This document shows positions 54,157 through 62,920 of a stretch of 64,000 bases of DNA, in pieces. How positions within the stretch are numbered: position 1 is the stretch's first letter; every line of letters begins with the position of its first letter. The stretch covers positions 3,115 through 67,114 of the forward strand of contig DDVI01000034.1 in NCBI GenBank assembly GCA_002345205.1, written 5' to 3'. Source of the DNA: Bdellovibrionaceae bacterium UBA2316 (GTDB lineage: Bacteria > Bdellovibrionota > Bdellovibrionia > Bdellovibrionales > Bdellovibrionaceae). Both the position numbers and the translations under genes were made by a program. A model generated the notes under the pieces. It searched no databases. It saw only the letters and a list, made by a program, of their open reading frames with translations, and was not told the DNA's origin.

Positions 54157-55299
54157 TTACCCGGCCTTTGCAACCAGTGGAGTTCCGCATTCTGAGCAGA
54201 ACTTCATTTGGGCAGATACCCCAGCGCCGCAGTTTGGGCATGCGTTTTCGTTTTTTTTAATTTTCTTTTCTTCTTTTTCATTGATGTCGACAAACCCTTT
54301 TTCATTCCATTTATCGATTTCTTTTAGAACTCTCCAAGTGAAAATTAAATTCGTTAGTTCTTTGACTTCGAATTCAAGCTTAACTTGATCCGCGATGGAT
54401 CTGCGTTTTGTGATGCAACCTTTTTGTTCTAGGCGCGTAAAGTGATCGTTGTTTAGTGTTATGCCGTGATCAGCAGCCAAGCGTTCTTTCGTTTTTAAGA
54501 AGTCTAATGACACTACCCCAAAGCGATCGGGTGTGGCGCCCACGGCTTCTTTTAAGAACGTATCGACAACGTTGATCACAAAATCATCGGGCTTTAGAAT
54601 TTCACTGCGACCTTGTTTGAAATAATAGTATTGATAGAATTCAAAGAACGCCTCTAGCGGGGTTAGCGAGGGCGTAATGATTTTTTGAATTTCATCAGGT
54701 CCATCTGGATTGTCTTCCGCTTTTCCCAATTCGTAGGAGGCCAGTTTTAATTTTACGAGGATATTGCATGCCTGCTCTAACTTCTTTGGAGACTGTCCGA
54801 ACACTCGTTGAGAGTATTGTTTAAACATGTGCCAAGTCAGTTCGATAGAACCATCTTTACGACGAGTTCCTTTGTGATTGATCGTGTGAAATACGACGCC
54901 GAAAATAATCGATGTTTGATCTTCAGGACAGGGTGAGGCGTCTTTTTCTAAACGAATGGATTTGAGTTCATTAAATGATGATTTTAGGCGTTCAACCAGA
55001 CTCTTAATAACCATTTTGAATAGCTGAGGACCACCTTCATACTGTGGTTTGATTGCATCTGTGGCAACTTCTAAAACTTTTGTTTCTGATGTGCAGATGG
55101 CGGAATAAAGGTGATTGGCTTGGCCATTAAAAAAGGCTTCGCCGACGATTCCTTGTGCGCCTAATTGATATAGATCTAGTATCTTTTTTCCACGAACCAA
55201 GCACACATTTACGCCGCCTGTTTGAATGAAGTAAAGATTGGTAATTTTATCATTTTCTTTAAAAAGATATTCGCCTTTTTTAAATGTCTTTTGATTCAT
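54157..55299 (-). CDS. Cyclic nucleotide-binding-domain protein with zinc ribbon
   Basis: 380 residues. Residues 1-110 form a CRP-like beta-roll (FKKGEYLFKENDKITNLYFI, GIVGEAFFNGQANH). The Arg that contacts cyclic-nucleotide phosphate in CRP is not evident, so ligand binding is uncertain. The middle has winged-helix-like segments (WHMFKQYSQRVFG, CNILVKLKLASYE). The end carries CPNCG...CSECG, a zinc ribbon, unusual for CRP-family proteins. Possibly a transcription factor or signalling scaffold. Convergent with the LysR gene. Confidence 0.75.
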   Translation of the reverse strand: MNQKTFKKGEYLFKENDKITNLYFIQTGGVNVCLVRGKKILDLYQLGAQGIVGEAFFNGQANHLYSAICTSETKVLEVATDAIKPQYEGGPQLFKMVIKSLVERLKSSFNELKSIRLEKDASPCPEDQTSIIFGVVFHTINHKGTRRKDGSIELTWHMFKQYSQRVFGQSPKKLEQACNILVKLKLASYELGKAEDNPDGPDEIQKIITPSLTPLEAFFEFYQYYYFKQGRSEILKPDDFVINVVDTFLKEAVGATPDRFGVVSLDFLKTKERLAADHGITLNNDHFTRLEQKGCITKRRSIADQVKLEFEVKELTNLIFTWRVLKEIDKWNEKGFVDINEKEEKKIKKNENACPNCGAGVSAQMKFCSECGTPLVAKAG

Positions 55300-55469
55300 A
55301 AATCCTCAGTAAAACCATCGGAATCTTGAAATAAGGGCACGAGTCGAGGAGGCGACTTCTGGATTATGGTCGTGGGAGCTGGCGGGATTGATGAAAGAAA
55401 TTCATATAGGAAATCGGGACAATCTGATAATCAGTTTAAAATTCACCCATTTAGTGATATAAACCCGTC

Positions 55470-55763
55470 ATGATTTTCGAAGAGTTGAGCTCCGACGAGC
55501 ACCGTAAACGTGAAAAAGCCAAAGCCTATGAGCTGAAGCAGTCACAATGGTGGCGTCAGCAAATCGGTCCCGGCATTTGCCATCATTGTAAGGGGCGGTT
55601 TAAATCTAAAGACTTAACAATGGATCACGTGATTCCGGTATCACGTGGCGGAAAATCATCAAAGAAGAACTGCGTTCCTGCCTGCAAGCAGTGCAACAAC
55701 GATAAAAAATATAAGACATCGTTTGATATCGCGCTCGAAAATCTGAACGGGGATGATAAGTAA
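55470..55763 (+). CDS. HNH endonuclease
   Basis: 97 residues. Zinc Cys pairs CHHC (about 37-40) and CKQC, with the HNH core DHVIPVSRGGKSSKKN, holding the catalytic His and metal ligands. A charged N-terminal helix precedes. Such small HNH proteins may be standalone housekeeping or repair nucleases. A TATAAA box only six bases before the ATG and no ribosome-binding site suggest a leaderless transcript. Confidence 0.85.
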   Translation: MIFEELSSDEHRKREKAKAYELKQSQWWRQQIGPGICHHCKGRFKSKDLTMDHVIPVSRGGKSSKKNCVPACKQCNNDKKYKTSFDIALENLNGDDK

Positions 55764-55807
55764 TCCTCATCCCCAATGCCAAAGGGCAAGTTGCATTTAA
55801 AACTTGC
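55749..55807 (+). other. Hairpins at the end of the HNH gene; start of a 274-base gap
   Basis: GGGGATGA (55749-55756) pairs with TCATCCCC (55767-55774), spanning the HNH stop codon; GCAAGTT (55786-55792) pairs with AACTTGC (55801-55807). No T-run after either. The remaining gap to 56037 holds only a possible promoter (TTGCAA, TTAACT) for the topoisomerase pair and no gene. Confidence 0.4.
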
Positions 55808-56037
55808 ATCGCTTAAATTTTGATCTGCCTATGGGACGTTTCCGCGCACTTTACTCGTACTTTACGCATATAGACGCGCAATAAAAAATTTTTAACCTTG
55901 CAAACTTCCCATATTTTCTTTTTAACTAATAGACAGTGTGAATTTTAATCTTGGTGCTTGTATTGTGTTGAAAACACCCAAGTAATTGGCATCAAGACCA
56001 ATAGCCAGCTATAAAAAAGCTACAGTAAGGACGCGAA

Positions 56038-57897
56038 GTGAGTAAAATTACCAAGAGCAGTACAGCTGAATATTTTGCCAAAAACTTGCAACAAGTGGGG
56101 TTCTCTTCACCTCTGAAAGCAGTTTTGACAACATTAAAAGAAGCAATCGATAACTCCCTAGATGCGTGTGAGCAGGCGGGGATTTTGCCAGAAATCAAAG
56201 TTGAAATCGCTAAAGTTGGCAGCGGCTCAACTAAAAATACAGATTTAATTAAAATCGTGGTGGAAGATAACGGTCCCGGCATTGATGCTGACGATTTAGC
56301 CAAAGTATTTGGCGAATATCTGGCCTCATCTAAATTTGGTCGCGGACAATGTTCGCGTGGTCAACAAGGTATCGGTATTTCGGCGGCAACAACATGGGCA
56401 CAGATGACGAATGCACGTGGTGCGGTAGTTATTTCTAAAACTAAAAACATGAGAAAAGCCGTCAGTGCTCAAGTTGACGTGGATATTAAAAGTAATACCG
56501 GGATTATCAAAAACAAGGAATCAATTGATTGGACGAAACCACACGGTGTTCGCGTAGAATTCGTAATGGATGGTCGCGTACAATTAAACGGTGACGGTGG
56601 GTTAGTTACGTACGTCGAAGGTACGGTTCTGGTAAATCCGCATTTAACGATTGAATACAAACTATTAGATAATGACTGGCAAAAGGTAGAACGCGTATCA
56701 AATGACGTTCCTGAATTGCCACCAGCGACGTTGCCCCATCCGCATACCTTTAAATTAGGTGAGTTTATCACGCATGCAACTTTGTTTGGGAAAACAAGTC
56801 TATCAAAGTTTTTGAAAACTGGTTTTTCACGTATTTCTGATCCAACGATCAATGATTTTGTTAAGAATGGTTTACCTAAATCACTAGTTGAAAAACCGGT
56901 GACATCAATCAGTGAAGAAAACTTCAAATCTATTTTCACTGCGATTCAAAATACAGAGTTGATGGCGCCGTCAACGAAGTCAGTTCTGACTGTGGGCGAA
57001 GATGCTTTATCAAAAAGTATTCAGCGTCTGGGTAAGGTGGATTTCTTCTCGGTAGTGACTCGTAAACCAAGAATTTGTGATTTCAAACCGGTTGTTGTGG
57101 AAGTGGCCTTAGCGCGCTTCATCGATCGTGGTGGTGAAAGCGACAGCCCAGTGCAATTGCTTCGTTTTGCTAACCGAGTACCTTTGCAATTTGATAAATC
57201 CGGTTGTGCGATCACTGGTGCGATCGAATCAGTTAACTGGAAGTCATACGGATTAAATCAGCCAAAAGATTCATTACCACTTGGACCCTACGTATTTGCG
57301 ATCAGTGTGGTGTCTCCGTTCATCAAGTTCAAGAATGCTTCGAAAGAAACTATCGACGCTTCGGATGAGTTAGTAGATGAAATCAGAAAAGCGGCTCAGC
57401 AAGCTGGTCAAAAGCTATCTCGCCATATACGTAAAGAATTTAAAGAAGCGGATTTAGAGCGTAAACTAGCGCATATAGAACAGTTCGGTCCTATCTTGGT
57501 TGAAAAGTTAGCAGTACTGAGTGGGGCGAATGAAGCTCGTCGCAAGAAAGCCGAAGACGGATTAAGAAAAATCTTAGGCCGCGATTCTCAAGAGGCGATT
57601 TCGCAACTAGAAGATGCGGAAACTAAATTAAATAAACAGAAACAAAAAGAAGCAAAGAAGTTCGGTTTTGATCTAGACGAAACGTCGTCTGAAGGCGGAG
57701 ACGAATCGTATGGCGAGATCGACGCGGATGAGGCCGTTGAAAAAGGAACGACAAAAGCCACAACGGCCATGTCGACGGTAAAAGGAACTCAGAAAACAAC
57801 TGAAAAAACGACAGAAAAGACAACGGAAAAAGCCGTAGCTTCGACTCAAAAATCAACTACGATTGCAACGACGCAAAAGTCGACGCAAAAGAAATAG
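56038..57897 (+). CDS. top6B: DNA topoisomerase VI subunit B
   Basis: ATPase half of a type IIB topoisomerase that passes one duplex through a break made by subunit A. GHKL motifs: LKEAIDNSLDACEQAG (Glu35, Asn39, Asp42), VEDNGPGID (75-83), and the glycine lid GRGQCSRGQQGIG (101-113). A helix-two-turn-helix segment and transducer follow, with the switch Lys in QPKDSLPLGPY and FANRVPLQFDK. 619 residues, ending in a Thr/Lys/Gln low-complexity tail (about 565-619) not found in archaeal enzymes. GTG start with TAAGGA upstream; topo VI A follows after nine bases. Confidence 0.93.
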   Translation: MSKITKSSTAEYFAKNLQQVGFSSPLKAVLTTLKEAIDNSLDACEQAGILPEIKVEIAKVGSGSTKNTDLIKIVVEDNGPGIDADDLAKVFGEYLASSKFGRGQCSRGQQGIGISAATTWAQMTNARGAVVISKTKNMRKAVSAQVDVDIKSNTGIIKNKESIDWTKPHGVRVEFVMDGRVQLNGDGGLVTYVEGTVLVNPHLTIEYKLLDNDWQKVERVSNDVPELPPATLPHPHTFKLGEFITHATLFGKTSLSKFLKTGFSRISDPTINDFVKNGLPKSLVEKPVTSISEENFKSIFTAIQNTELMAPSTKSVLTVGEDALSKSIQRLGKVDFFSVVTRKPRICDFKPVVVEVALARFIDRGGESDSPVQLLRFANRVPLQFDKSGCAITGAIESVNWKSYGLNQPKDSLPLGPYVFAISVVSPFIKFKNASKETIDASDELVDEIRKAAQQAGQKLSRHIRKEFKEADLERKLAHIEQFGPILVEKLAVLSGANEARRKKAEDGLRKILGRDSQEAISQLEDAETKLNKQKQKEAKKFGFDLDETSSEGGDESYGEIDADEAVEKGTTKATTAMSTVKGTQKTTEKTTEKTTEKAVASTQKSTTIATTQKSTQKK

Positions 57898-57906
57898 GAG
57901 TAATAT

Positions 57907-59076
57907 ATGGCCGGTGGCGGATTATTACGAATCAGAGATCTTAAGATCAATATCCCTAAAGAAGCTAAAGCTTTAGCGGACCAAATGCTTAAGGATTTAG
58001 AAAACTCAAAGCGTCCTTATTTAGAAGCCGTTAAGACTTCACTAGATAATTCTTTTTACAACTCAAAAGTAGGATATTTAACTCCGGGTGATAAACGGGT
58101 TCGTACAGAACTTAACGTATCTTCGGTGCAAAAATTAGCGCGTGTTGTTTTCATGCTAGAAATCTTGATCAGAAATTTAGACATCGGTGCTGTGAATACC
58201 AAAAGGGAATTGTACTATATCTGTAAGGGTCTTATTAAAGGCGACAAACATTACAAGCCATTGGACTTTGAAGACCAGGTTGAATCCGACAGTATCATCG
58301 ATTTCATCGGTGATATGATGCAAGTGTACCGTGAAGAATTGAACTGCTTCGCGAATGATCGTGGTGGTCAAACCTATTCTAACCAGCTAATCGTTGAAGA
58401 AACGATGGCGGATGGATCGATTGCGCGTATTGACCTATCGAGTTTAGGAACGTCGCCTTACATGCCGAAAAATAAACCTCAGTCATTAAAACTAAAAGTG
58501 AAAAAGAAAGTTGATTTCGCTTTGGTTATCGAATCTGAAGGTACCGCGAATACATTGCACACAATGGGTTTCACTAAACGTAACAACTGTATCTTGCTAG
58601 GTGCTCAAGGGGTTCCATCGAATGGTGTTCGTGGTTGGTGTAAACTGATTCAAGATCAACTAGATGTACCTATGTACTTCTTCGGAGATCTGGATGCGTA
58701 TACGTTGCAAAATATCTTCCGTACCTTGAAAGCCGGTTCAGCGGCTTCATTGATTAGAAACGCAGACTTTTCTGCGCCAGAGGTAAAGTTCTTGGGCGTA
58801 TTACCGGAAGACGTAAAAAAATACGACCTATTCTGCTATAACGTAAAAGAATCAGATCCAGCCGAAGCGCGCTCATTGAAAAAAGCGCGTGACGTATTGG
58901 ATAACGATCCGTTTTTCATCGATAAAAAGAATAAAGGTTTATCGGATATTTTGAAGTGGTTGTTAAAAGAGAAAATTCGTTGCGAACAGCAAAGTTACTT
59001 CTCTGTAGATCCAAAAGATCCAATCAGAACAGAGAAAATCATTTTAGAAAAAATTAAGAATAAGTCTTACGTTTAA
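57907..59076 (+). CDS. top6A: DNA topoisomerase VI subunit A (Spo11-type)
   Basis: 389-residue DNA-cleaving half. Catalytic Tyr in the winged-helix motif TKRELYYI (Tyr103/104), Toprim acidic Glu209 in VIESEG and the DxD pair Asp261/Asp263 in FFGDLDAYTL. The 52-residue spacing Glu to first Asp equals that of the archaeal enzyme as I recall it. So all catalytic residues are present. A2B2 assembly relaxes or decatenates DNA. AGGAG overlaps the topo VI B stop region. Topoisomerase VI is normal in archaea and plants but sporadic in bacteria, so acquisition by transfer is likely. Confidence 0.93.
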   Translation: MAGGGLLRIRDLKINIPKEAKALADQMLKDLENSKRPYLEAVKTSLDNSFYNSKVGYLTPGDKRVRTELNVSSVQKLARVVFMLEILIRNLDIGAVNTKRELYYICKGLIKGDKHYKPLDFEDQVESDSIIDFIGDMMQVYREELNCFANDRGGQTYSNQLIVEETMADGSIARIDLSSLGTSPYMPKNKPQSLKLKVKKKVDFALVIESEGTANTLHTMGFTKRNNCILLGAQGVPSNGVRGWCKLIQDQLDVPMYFFGDLDAYTLQNIFRTLKAGSAASLIRNADFSAPEVKFLGVLPEDVKKYDLFCYNVKESDPAEARSLKKARDVLDNDPFFIDKKNKGLSDILKWLLKEKIRCEQQSYFSVDPKDPIRTEKIILEKIKNKSYV

Positions 59077-59102
59077 CCTGAAAAATAAAACGAAGAAAAA
59101 AA

Positions 59103-59126
59103 GGAGCTGAACGGCTCCTTTTTTTT
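59103..59126 (+). terminator. Rho-independent terminator after top6A
   Basis: GGAGC (59103-59107), six-base loop, GCTCC (59114-59118), T8; a preceding A-run extends the stem and permits action for the convergent ankyrin gene too. Confidence 0.85.
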
Positions 59127-59136
59127 GACCTTCTTT

Positions 59137-59739
59137 TTATTGGCAGCCCTGGGATTTTAGGTAAGCTTCGATTTGGGGCTCGTCCTCGGCTTGGGCATAG
59201 GTGATCAGCGATTTGATGTGATTAAGGCGTTTAGCTTGGTCACAGGGCTTGGTGACCGTAAGGGGAATCGCCTTGATGCACTCTAAAAATCCGATTTCGA
59301 TCATCAGCTGGATGGGCGTTAGCTGAAGGTGGTCTTCGGCAAAGGCGTCCGCGCCATTTTTGACCAGCAGGGTGCAGGTTTTCTGTTTTTGGTCCAAAGA
59401 TATCGGGCCGTGCAAAGAGTACGAAAGGGCGTTGTATTTTAACTCATCAGTTTCGTTAATTTTTACATTTCTGTTTAACAAGTTCTTTATAATTTCTAGA
59501 TGCCCATTGCGGGCGGCTATCATCAAAACGGTTACCCCTTTTGCGGATTTGAAATCCCAATCGCGGTTGAGATCTTTTTGTAGTTGTTCAAGTTTAGGCC
59601 AATCCCCTAGGCGTGCGCTAGCAAACCATGGGTCACCCGGGGGCAGCACTGCCGACTGGGTTTCAGAGTTTTTACTCTGAGTTTGGCAGGATAAACTGGC
59701 GAAAACCGCAAGTAAAAGCAATATTTGAAAGCATCTCAT
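59137..59739 (-). CDS. Ankyrin-repeat lipoprotein
   Basis: 200 residues with lipoprotein-type signal (ILLLLAVFASLSC, Cys18). At least two ankyrin repeats: KGVTVLMIAARNGHLEIIKN and LQLTPIQLMIEIGFLECI, with an intermediate degenerate unit (YNALSYSLHG). Periplasmic, probably mediating protein contacts. Convergent with top6A, sharing the terminator. No enzymatic motif. Confidence 0.82.
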   Translation of the reverse strand: MRCFQILLLLAVFASLSCQTQSKNSETQSAVLPPGDPWFASARLGDWPKLEQLQKDLNRDWDFKSAKGVTVLMIAARNGHLEIIKNLLNRNVKINETDELKYNALSYSLHGPISLDQKQKTCTLLVKNGADAFAEDHLQLTPIQLMIEIGFLECIKAIPLTVTKPCDQAKRLNHIKSLITYAQAEDEPQIEAYLKSQGCQ

Positions 59740-59877
59740 TGTTTAAACAGGTTAGATCATTTGATTGGGCTTAGGAACAGCAATTTTGTCAAACAGGGTC
59801 AACCTGTGCTTTTGCTTGGTAGTCGTTTAGTTTTCAGCTACAGTGGGCTGTTGCTAATTCACAAGAAAGGACCGGAT

Positions 59878-62148
59878 ATGTCATCCAAGATCGAAACCAC
59901 TTCAGACATGGTGAAAAATGTCTACCAAACAACGCATAAAAGACTAGAAATCATTCGCAAACGCTTAAACCGCCCATTAACACTGGCGGAAAAAATTCTT
60001 TTTGGTCACTTGGATGATCCACAAAATCAAGAGTTAGTTCGTGGCTCAAGCTTCTTGTTGTTGCGCCCAGATCGCGTAGCGATGCAGGATGCGACAGCTC
60101 AGATGGCTCTACTTCAGTTCATGTTAGCGGGTAAAGATGAAGCGGCGGTTCCAACGACAGTTCACTGCGACCACTTAATCCTAGCTCACGTAGGTAAAGA
60201 AAAAGACTTAGCGTCGTCTAACAAAACAAACGAAGAAGTCGTTAACTTCCTAGCGTCGGCTTCGTCTCGTTACAACATCGGTTTCTGGAAACCAGGCGCC
60301 GGTATCATTCACCAAGTAATTCTTGAAAACTACGCGTTCCCAGGTGGCTTGATGATCGGTACAGACTCTCACACTCCAAATGCGGGTGGATTGGGTATGT
60401 GTGCGGTGGGTGTGGGTGGTTCTGATGCCTCTGACGTAATGGCGGGATTAACTTGGGAAGTTAAAAATCCTAAATTAATCGGCGTTCATTTAAAAGGTAA
60501 AATGAACGGCTGGACATCAGCTAAAGACGTAATCTTGAAACTATGTGGAATGTTAACTGTTAAAGGTGGAACAGATAAAATTGTTGAGTACTTTGGTGAA
60601 GGCGCTCAATCTATTTCGTGTACTGGTAAAGCCACAATCACAAATATGGGTGCTGAATTAGGCGCGACCTGTTCTGTGTTCCCATACGATGATCGCATGG
60701 CGACGTACTTGAAAACAACTAACCGGGCCGATCTAGCCGCAGTTGCTGATCTAAATAAACCTTTGTTAAACGCCGATCCTGAAGTATTAGAAAATCCAAA
60801 AATGTTCTTCGACGAAGTTTACGAAATCGATTTGTCGACTTTAGAACCACATGTAGTAGGACCTCACTCTCCAGATATCGCTCGTCCAATTTCTGCTATG
60901 GCTAAAGAAGCGAAAGAAAAAGGCTGGCCTTTAAAATTGTCATCAGCACTTATTGGATCGTGCACGAATTCTTCTTACGAAGATATCGGTCGATCAGCGT
61001 TCATCGCTGAACAAGCCATGGCGTTGGGTGTGAAAATGAATCAGCCGTTCTTGGTATCTCCGGGGTCGACACAAATTCAAAACACGATCGAGCGCGATGG
61101 CCAAATGAAAATCTTCAATGAAGTGGGCGCAACTGTATTAGCTAATGCGTGCGGGCCTTGTATCGGTCAATGGAAACGTGACGACATCAAGTCTGGCGAC
61201 AAAAATACAATCATCACATCGTTCAACCGTAACTTCCGTGGTCGTAACGATTCGAATGCAGAAACTTTGGCATTCATTGGTTCACCGGAAATCGTAATGG
61301 CATTGGGTCTTGCGGGTCGTATCGACTTCAACCCTTTGACTGACGAATTAGAAGGTCCAAAAGGTAAAGCAAAATTAAAAGCGCCAACAGCGCCCGAATT
61401 ACCAGCACGTGGATTTGTGGCGGATACTGAAGGTTACCAAAAGCCAGCCGGTCGCACAGCAGAAGTAAAAGTAGCTCCTACATCGGATCGTTTGCAGTTA
61501 TTGCAACCGTTCACTGTTTGGAATGGTAAAGACTTCACTGATCAACTGATCCTTGGAAAAGCTAAAGGTAAATGTACAACAGATCATATTTCTCCGGGAG
61601 GTCCTTGGTTAAAATACCGCGGTCACTTGGACAATATTTCTAACAACATGTTGTTAGGTGCTGATAACGCATTTACGGGTGAAATCGGTAAAGGTAAAAA
61701 TCAGTTAACTCAGGAATCGGGTGTTGAGTTTGCTAAGATCGCACGTAATTACCAATCACAAGGCCGTGGTTGGGTTATCATCGGTGATGAAAACTATGGT
61801 GAAGGGTCGTCTCGTGAACATGCGGCGATGTCACCACGTTTCTTGGGTTGTACAGCGGTTGTGGTTAAATCATTCGCTCGTATTCATGAAACTAACTTGA
61901 AAAAACAAGGTGTGTTGGCGTTAACATTTGCCACACCAACAGATTACGAAAAAATCCGCGATACAGACACGGTAGACTTGATCGATCTAAATGCGCTGGC
62001 TCCTGGTAAGCCGGTGACAATGATCTTAAAGCACGCGGATGGCACTCGCGAAAATATCGTACTTAAGCACACGTACAATGCGGAACAGTTGAAATGGTTC
62101 GTAGCGGGTAGTGCACTTAATTTAATCCGTAAATCTTTAGCTCATTAA
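59878..62148 (+). CDS. acn: Aconitate hydratase
   Basis: TCA-cycle [4Fe-4S] enzyme converting citrate to isocitrate. Iron-sulfur Cys in GSCTNSSYED and ANACGPCIGQW; substrate Arg/Ser in NYGEGSSREHAAMSPRFLG; N-terminal GTDSHTPNAGGLGMCAVGVG. 756 residues, the size and pattern of the mitochondrial-type enzyme rather than the longer AcnA. ATG 59878 has AAAGGA upstream; the frame upstream of it overlaps the ankyrin gene's start region and is not coding. Confidence 0.95.
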   Translation: MSSKIETTSDMVKNVYQTTHKRLEIIRKRLNRPLTLAEKILFGHLDDPQNQELVRGSSFLLLRPDRVAMQDATAQMALLQFMLAGKDEAAVPTTVHCDHLILAHVGKEKDLASSNKTNEEVVNFLASASSRYNIGFWKPGAGIIHQVILENYAFPGGLMIGTDSHTPNAGGLGMCAVGVGGSDASDVMAGLTWEVKNPKLIGVHLKGKMNGWTSAKDVILKLCGMLTVKGGTDKIVEYFGEGAQSISCTGKATITNMGAELGATCSVFPYDDRMATYLKTTNRADLAAVADLNKPLLNADPEVLENPKMFFDEVYEIDLSTLEPHVVGPHSPDIARPISAMAKEAKEKGWPLKLSSALIGSCTNSSYEDIGRSAFIAEQAMALGVKMNQPFLVSPGSTQIQNTIERDGQMKIFNEVGATVLANACGPCIGQWKRDDIKSGDKNTIITSFNRNFRGRNDSNAETLAFIGSPEIVMALGLAGRIDFNPLTDELEGPKGKAKLKAPTAPELPARGFVADTEGYQKPAGRTAEVKVAPTSDRLQLLQPFTVWNGKDFTDQLILGKAKGKCTTDHISPGGPWLKYRGHLDNISNNMLLGADNAFTGEIGKGKNQLTQESGVEFAKIARNYQSQGRGWVIIGDENYGEGSSREHAAMSPRFLGCTAVVVKSFARIHETNLKKQGVLALTFATPTDYEKIRDTDTVDLIDLNALAPGKPVTMILKHADGTRENIVLKHTYNAEQLKWFVAGSALNLIRKSLAH

Positions 62149-62174
62149 AAATAGCGAATAAATTAAGCCGAAAA

Positions 62175-62205
62175 GCCTCTGAGGAAACTCAGGGGCTTTT
62201 TTTTT
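62175..62205 (+). terminator. Rho-independent terminator after aconitase
   Basis: GCCTCTGAG (62175-62183), GAAA tetraloop, CTCAGGGGC (62188-62196), nine T. Confidence 0.92.
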
Positions 62206-62376
62206 GAGCAAGGTGTGAAACATAGTCGAAACTAAATTCATTTTAATCTGCAAACCAATCTACTTTATTAAATTGATTCGTTCCAGGTTGAGAAGGTACT
62301 GAACAATTAAATTTGTGCTTTAGAAATACTTACTTCAACCGAAAGAATACCACGCTGAATGTAAAAAGGGGTAGGT

Positions 62377-62920
62377 ATGGGGAATTCCAATTTCTTTAAA
62401 ATGCGGCTTTCTGTGGTCTCATTTGTATTGGTTCTAATGTGTGCGACCGCCACTTTAGATGGATACTTCGAAACGACTAAATATGAGGATAAAATTTTAT
62501 AAATCAATAAAAAAGAAACTGAGGCCTATTATGATTATAGGGAATCCAAATATTCGGTCCAAAGAGCTGAAATAGCAGCGAATAAAGCCGCGTACGAAGA
62601 AATAAGAAAATCAGATAAGAGTTTAGTAAAATTTTTAGATAAGTGGAATAAGTGTGTAGAAAAAAAAAGATGAGAAATGTCTACCAAAAGATGAAATGAG
62701 AGATATTGGTTTTAATAAAGTTGAAGACTTATGGCGTGATTATGCATGTGTAAAAAGCGAAGAAATTTCTAAAGATCCACAATGTGGTGAGTGGTTAAAA
62801 TTCAGATGCAATTCTCGACAACATGTAAAACAAGATTATAAGTGTGATAATGTGACGATTACTAAAGTTAGGCCAAAGATTACAAAAGAGTTTGATAAAA
62901 AAGCCAAAGATTTTGTTTGA
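62377..62920 (+). pseudogene. Degraded exported Cys-rich protein gene
   Basis: ATG 62377 (AAGGGGTAGG upstream) or ATG 62401 begins a signal peptide (RLSVVSFVLVLMCATATL). In-frame TAA at 62500-62502 interrupts; the same frame goes on as a charged helix (AEIAANKAAYEEIRKSDKSL). At A9 (62660-62668) the frame must shift by one to continue with DEKCLPKDEMRDIGF and a Cys-rich end to 62920. Eight A instead of nine would restore it. Two lesions make this a pseudogene unless the sequence is wrong. No known family. Confidence 0.6.

Noticed and set aside
56469..57856. Antisense frames inside top6B
   Set aside because: Arise from codon bias and the repeated 3' tail; no coding features of their own.
59725..59877. 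51-residue N-terminal extension of aconitase
   Set aside because: Overlaps the ankyrin gene start, lacks family similarity, and ATG 59878 has a proper AAAGGA site.
62307..62507. Minus-strand 66-residue gene
   Set aside because: Complement of the signal-peptide region of the degraded Cys-rich gene; no ribosome-binding site or motif.
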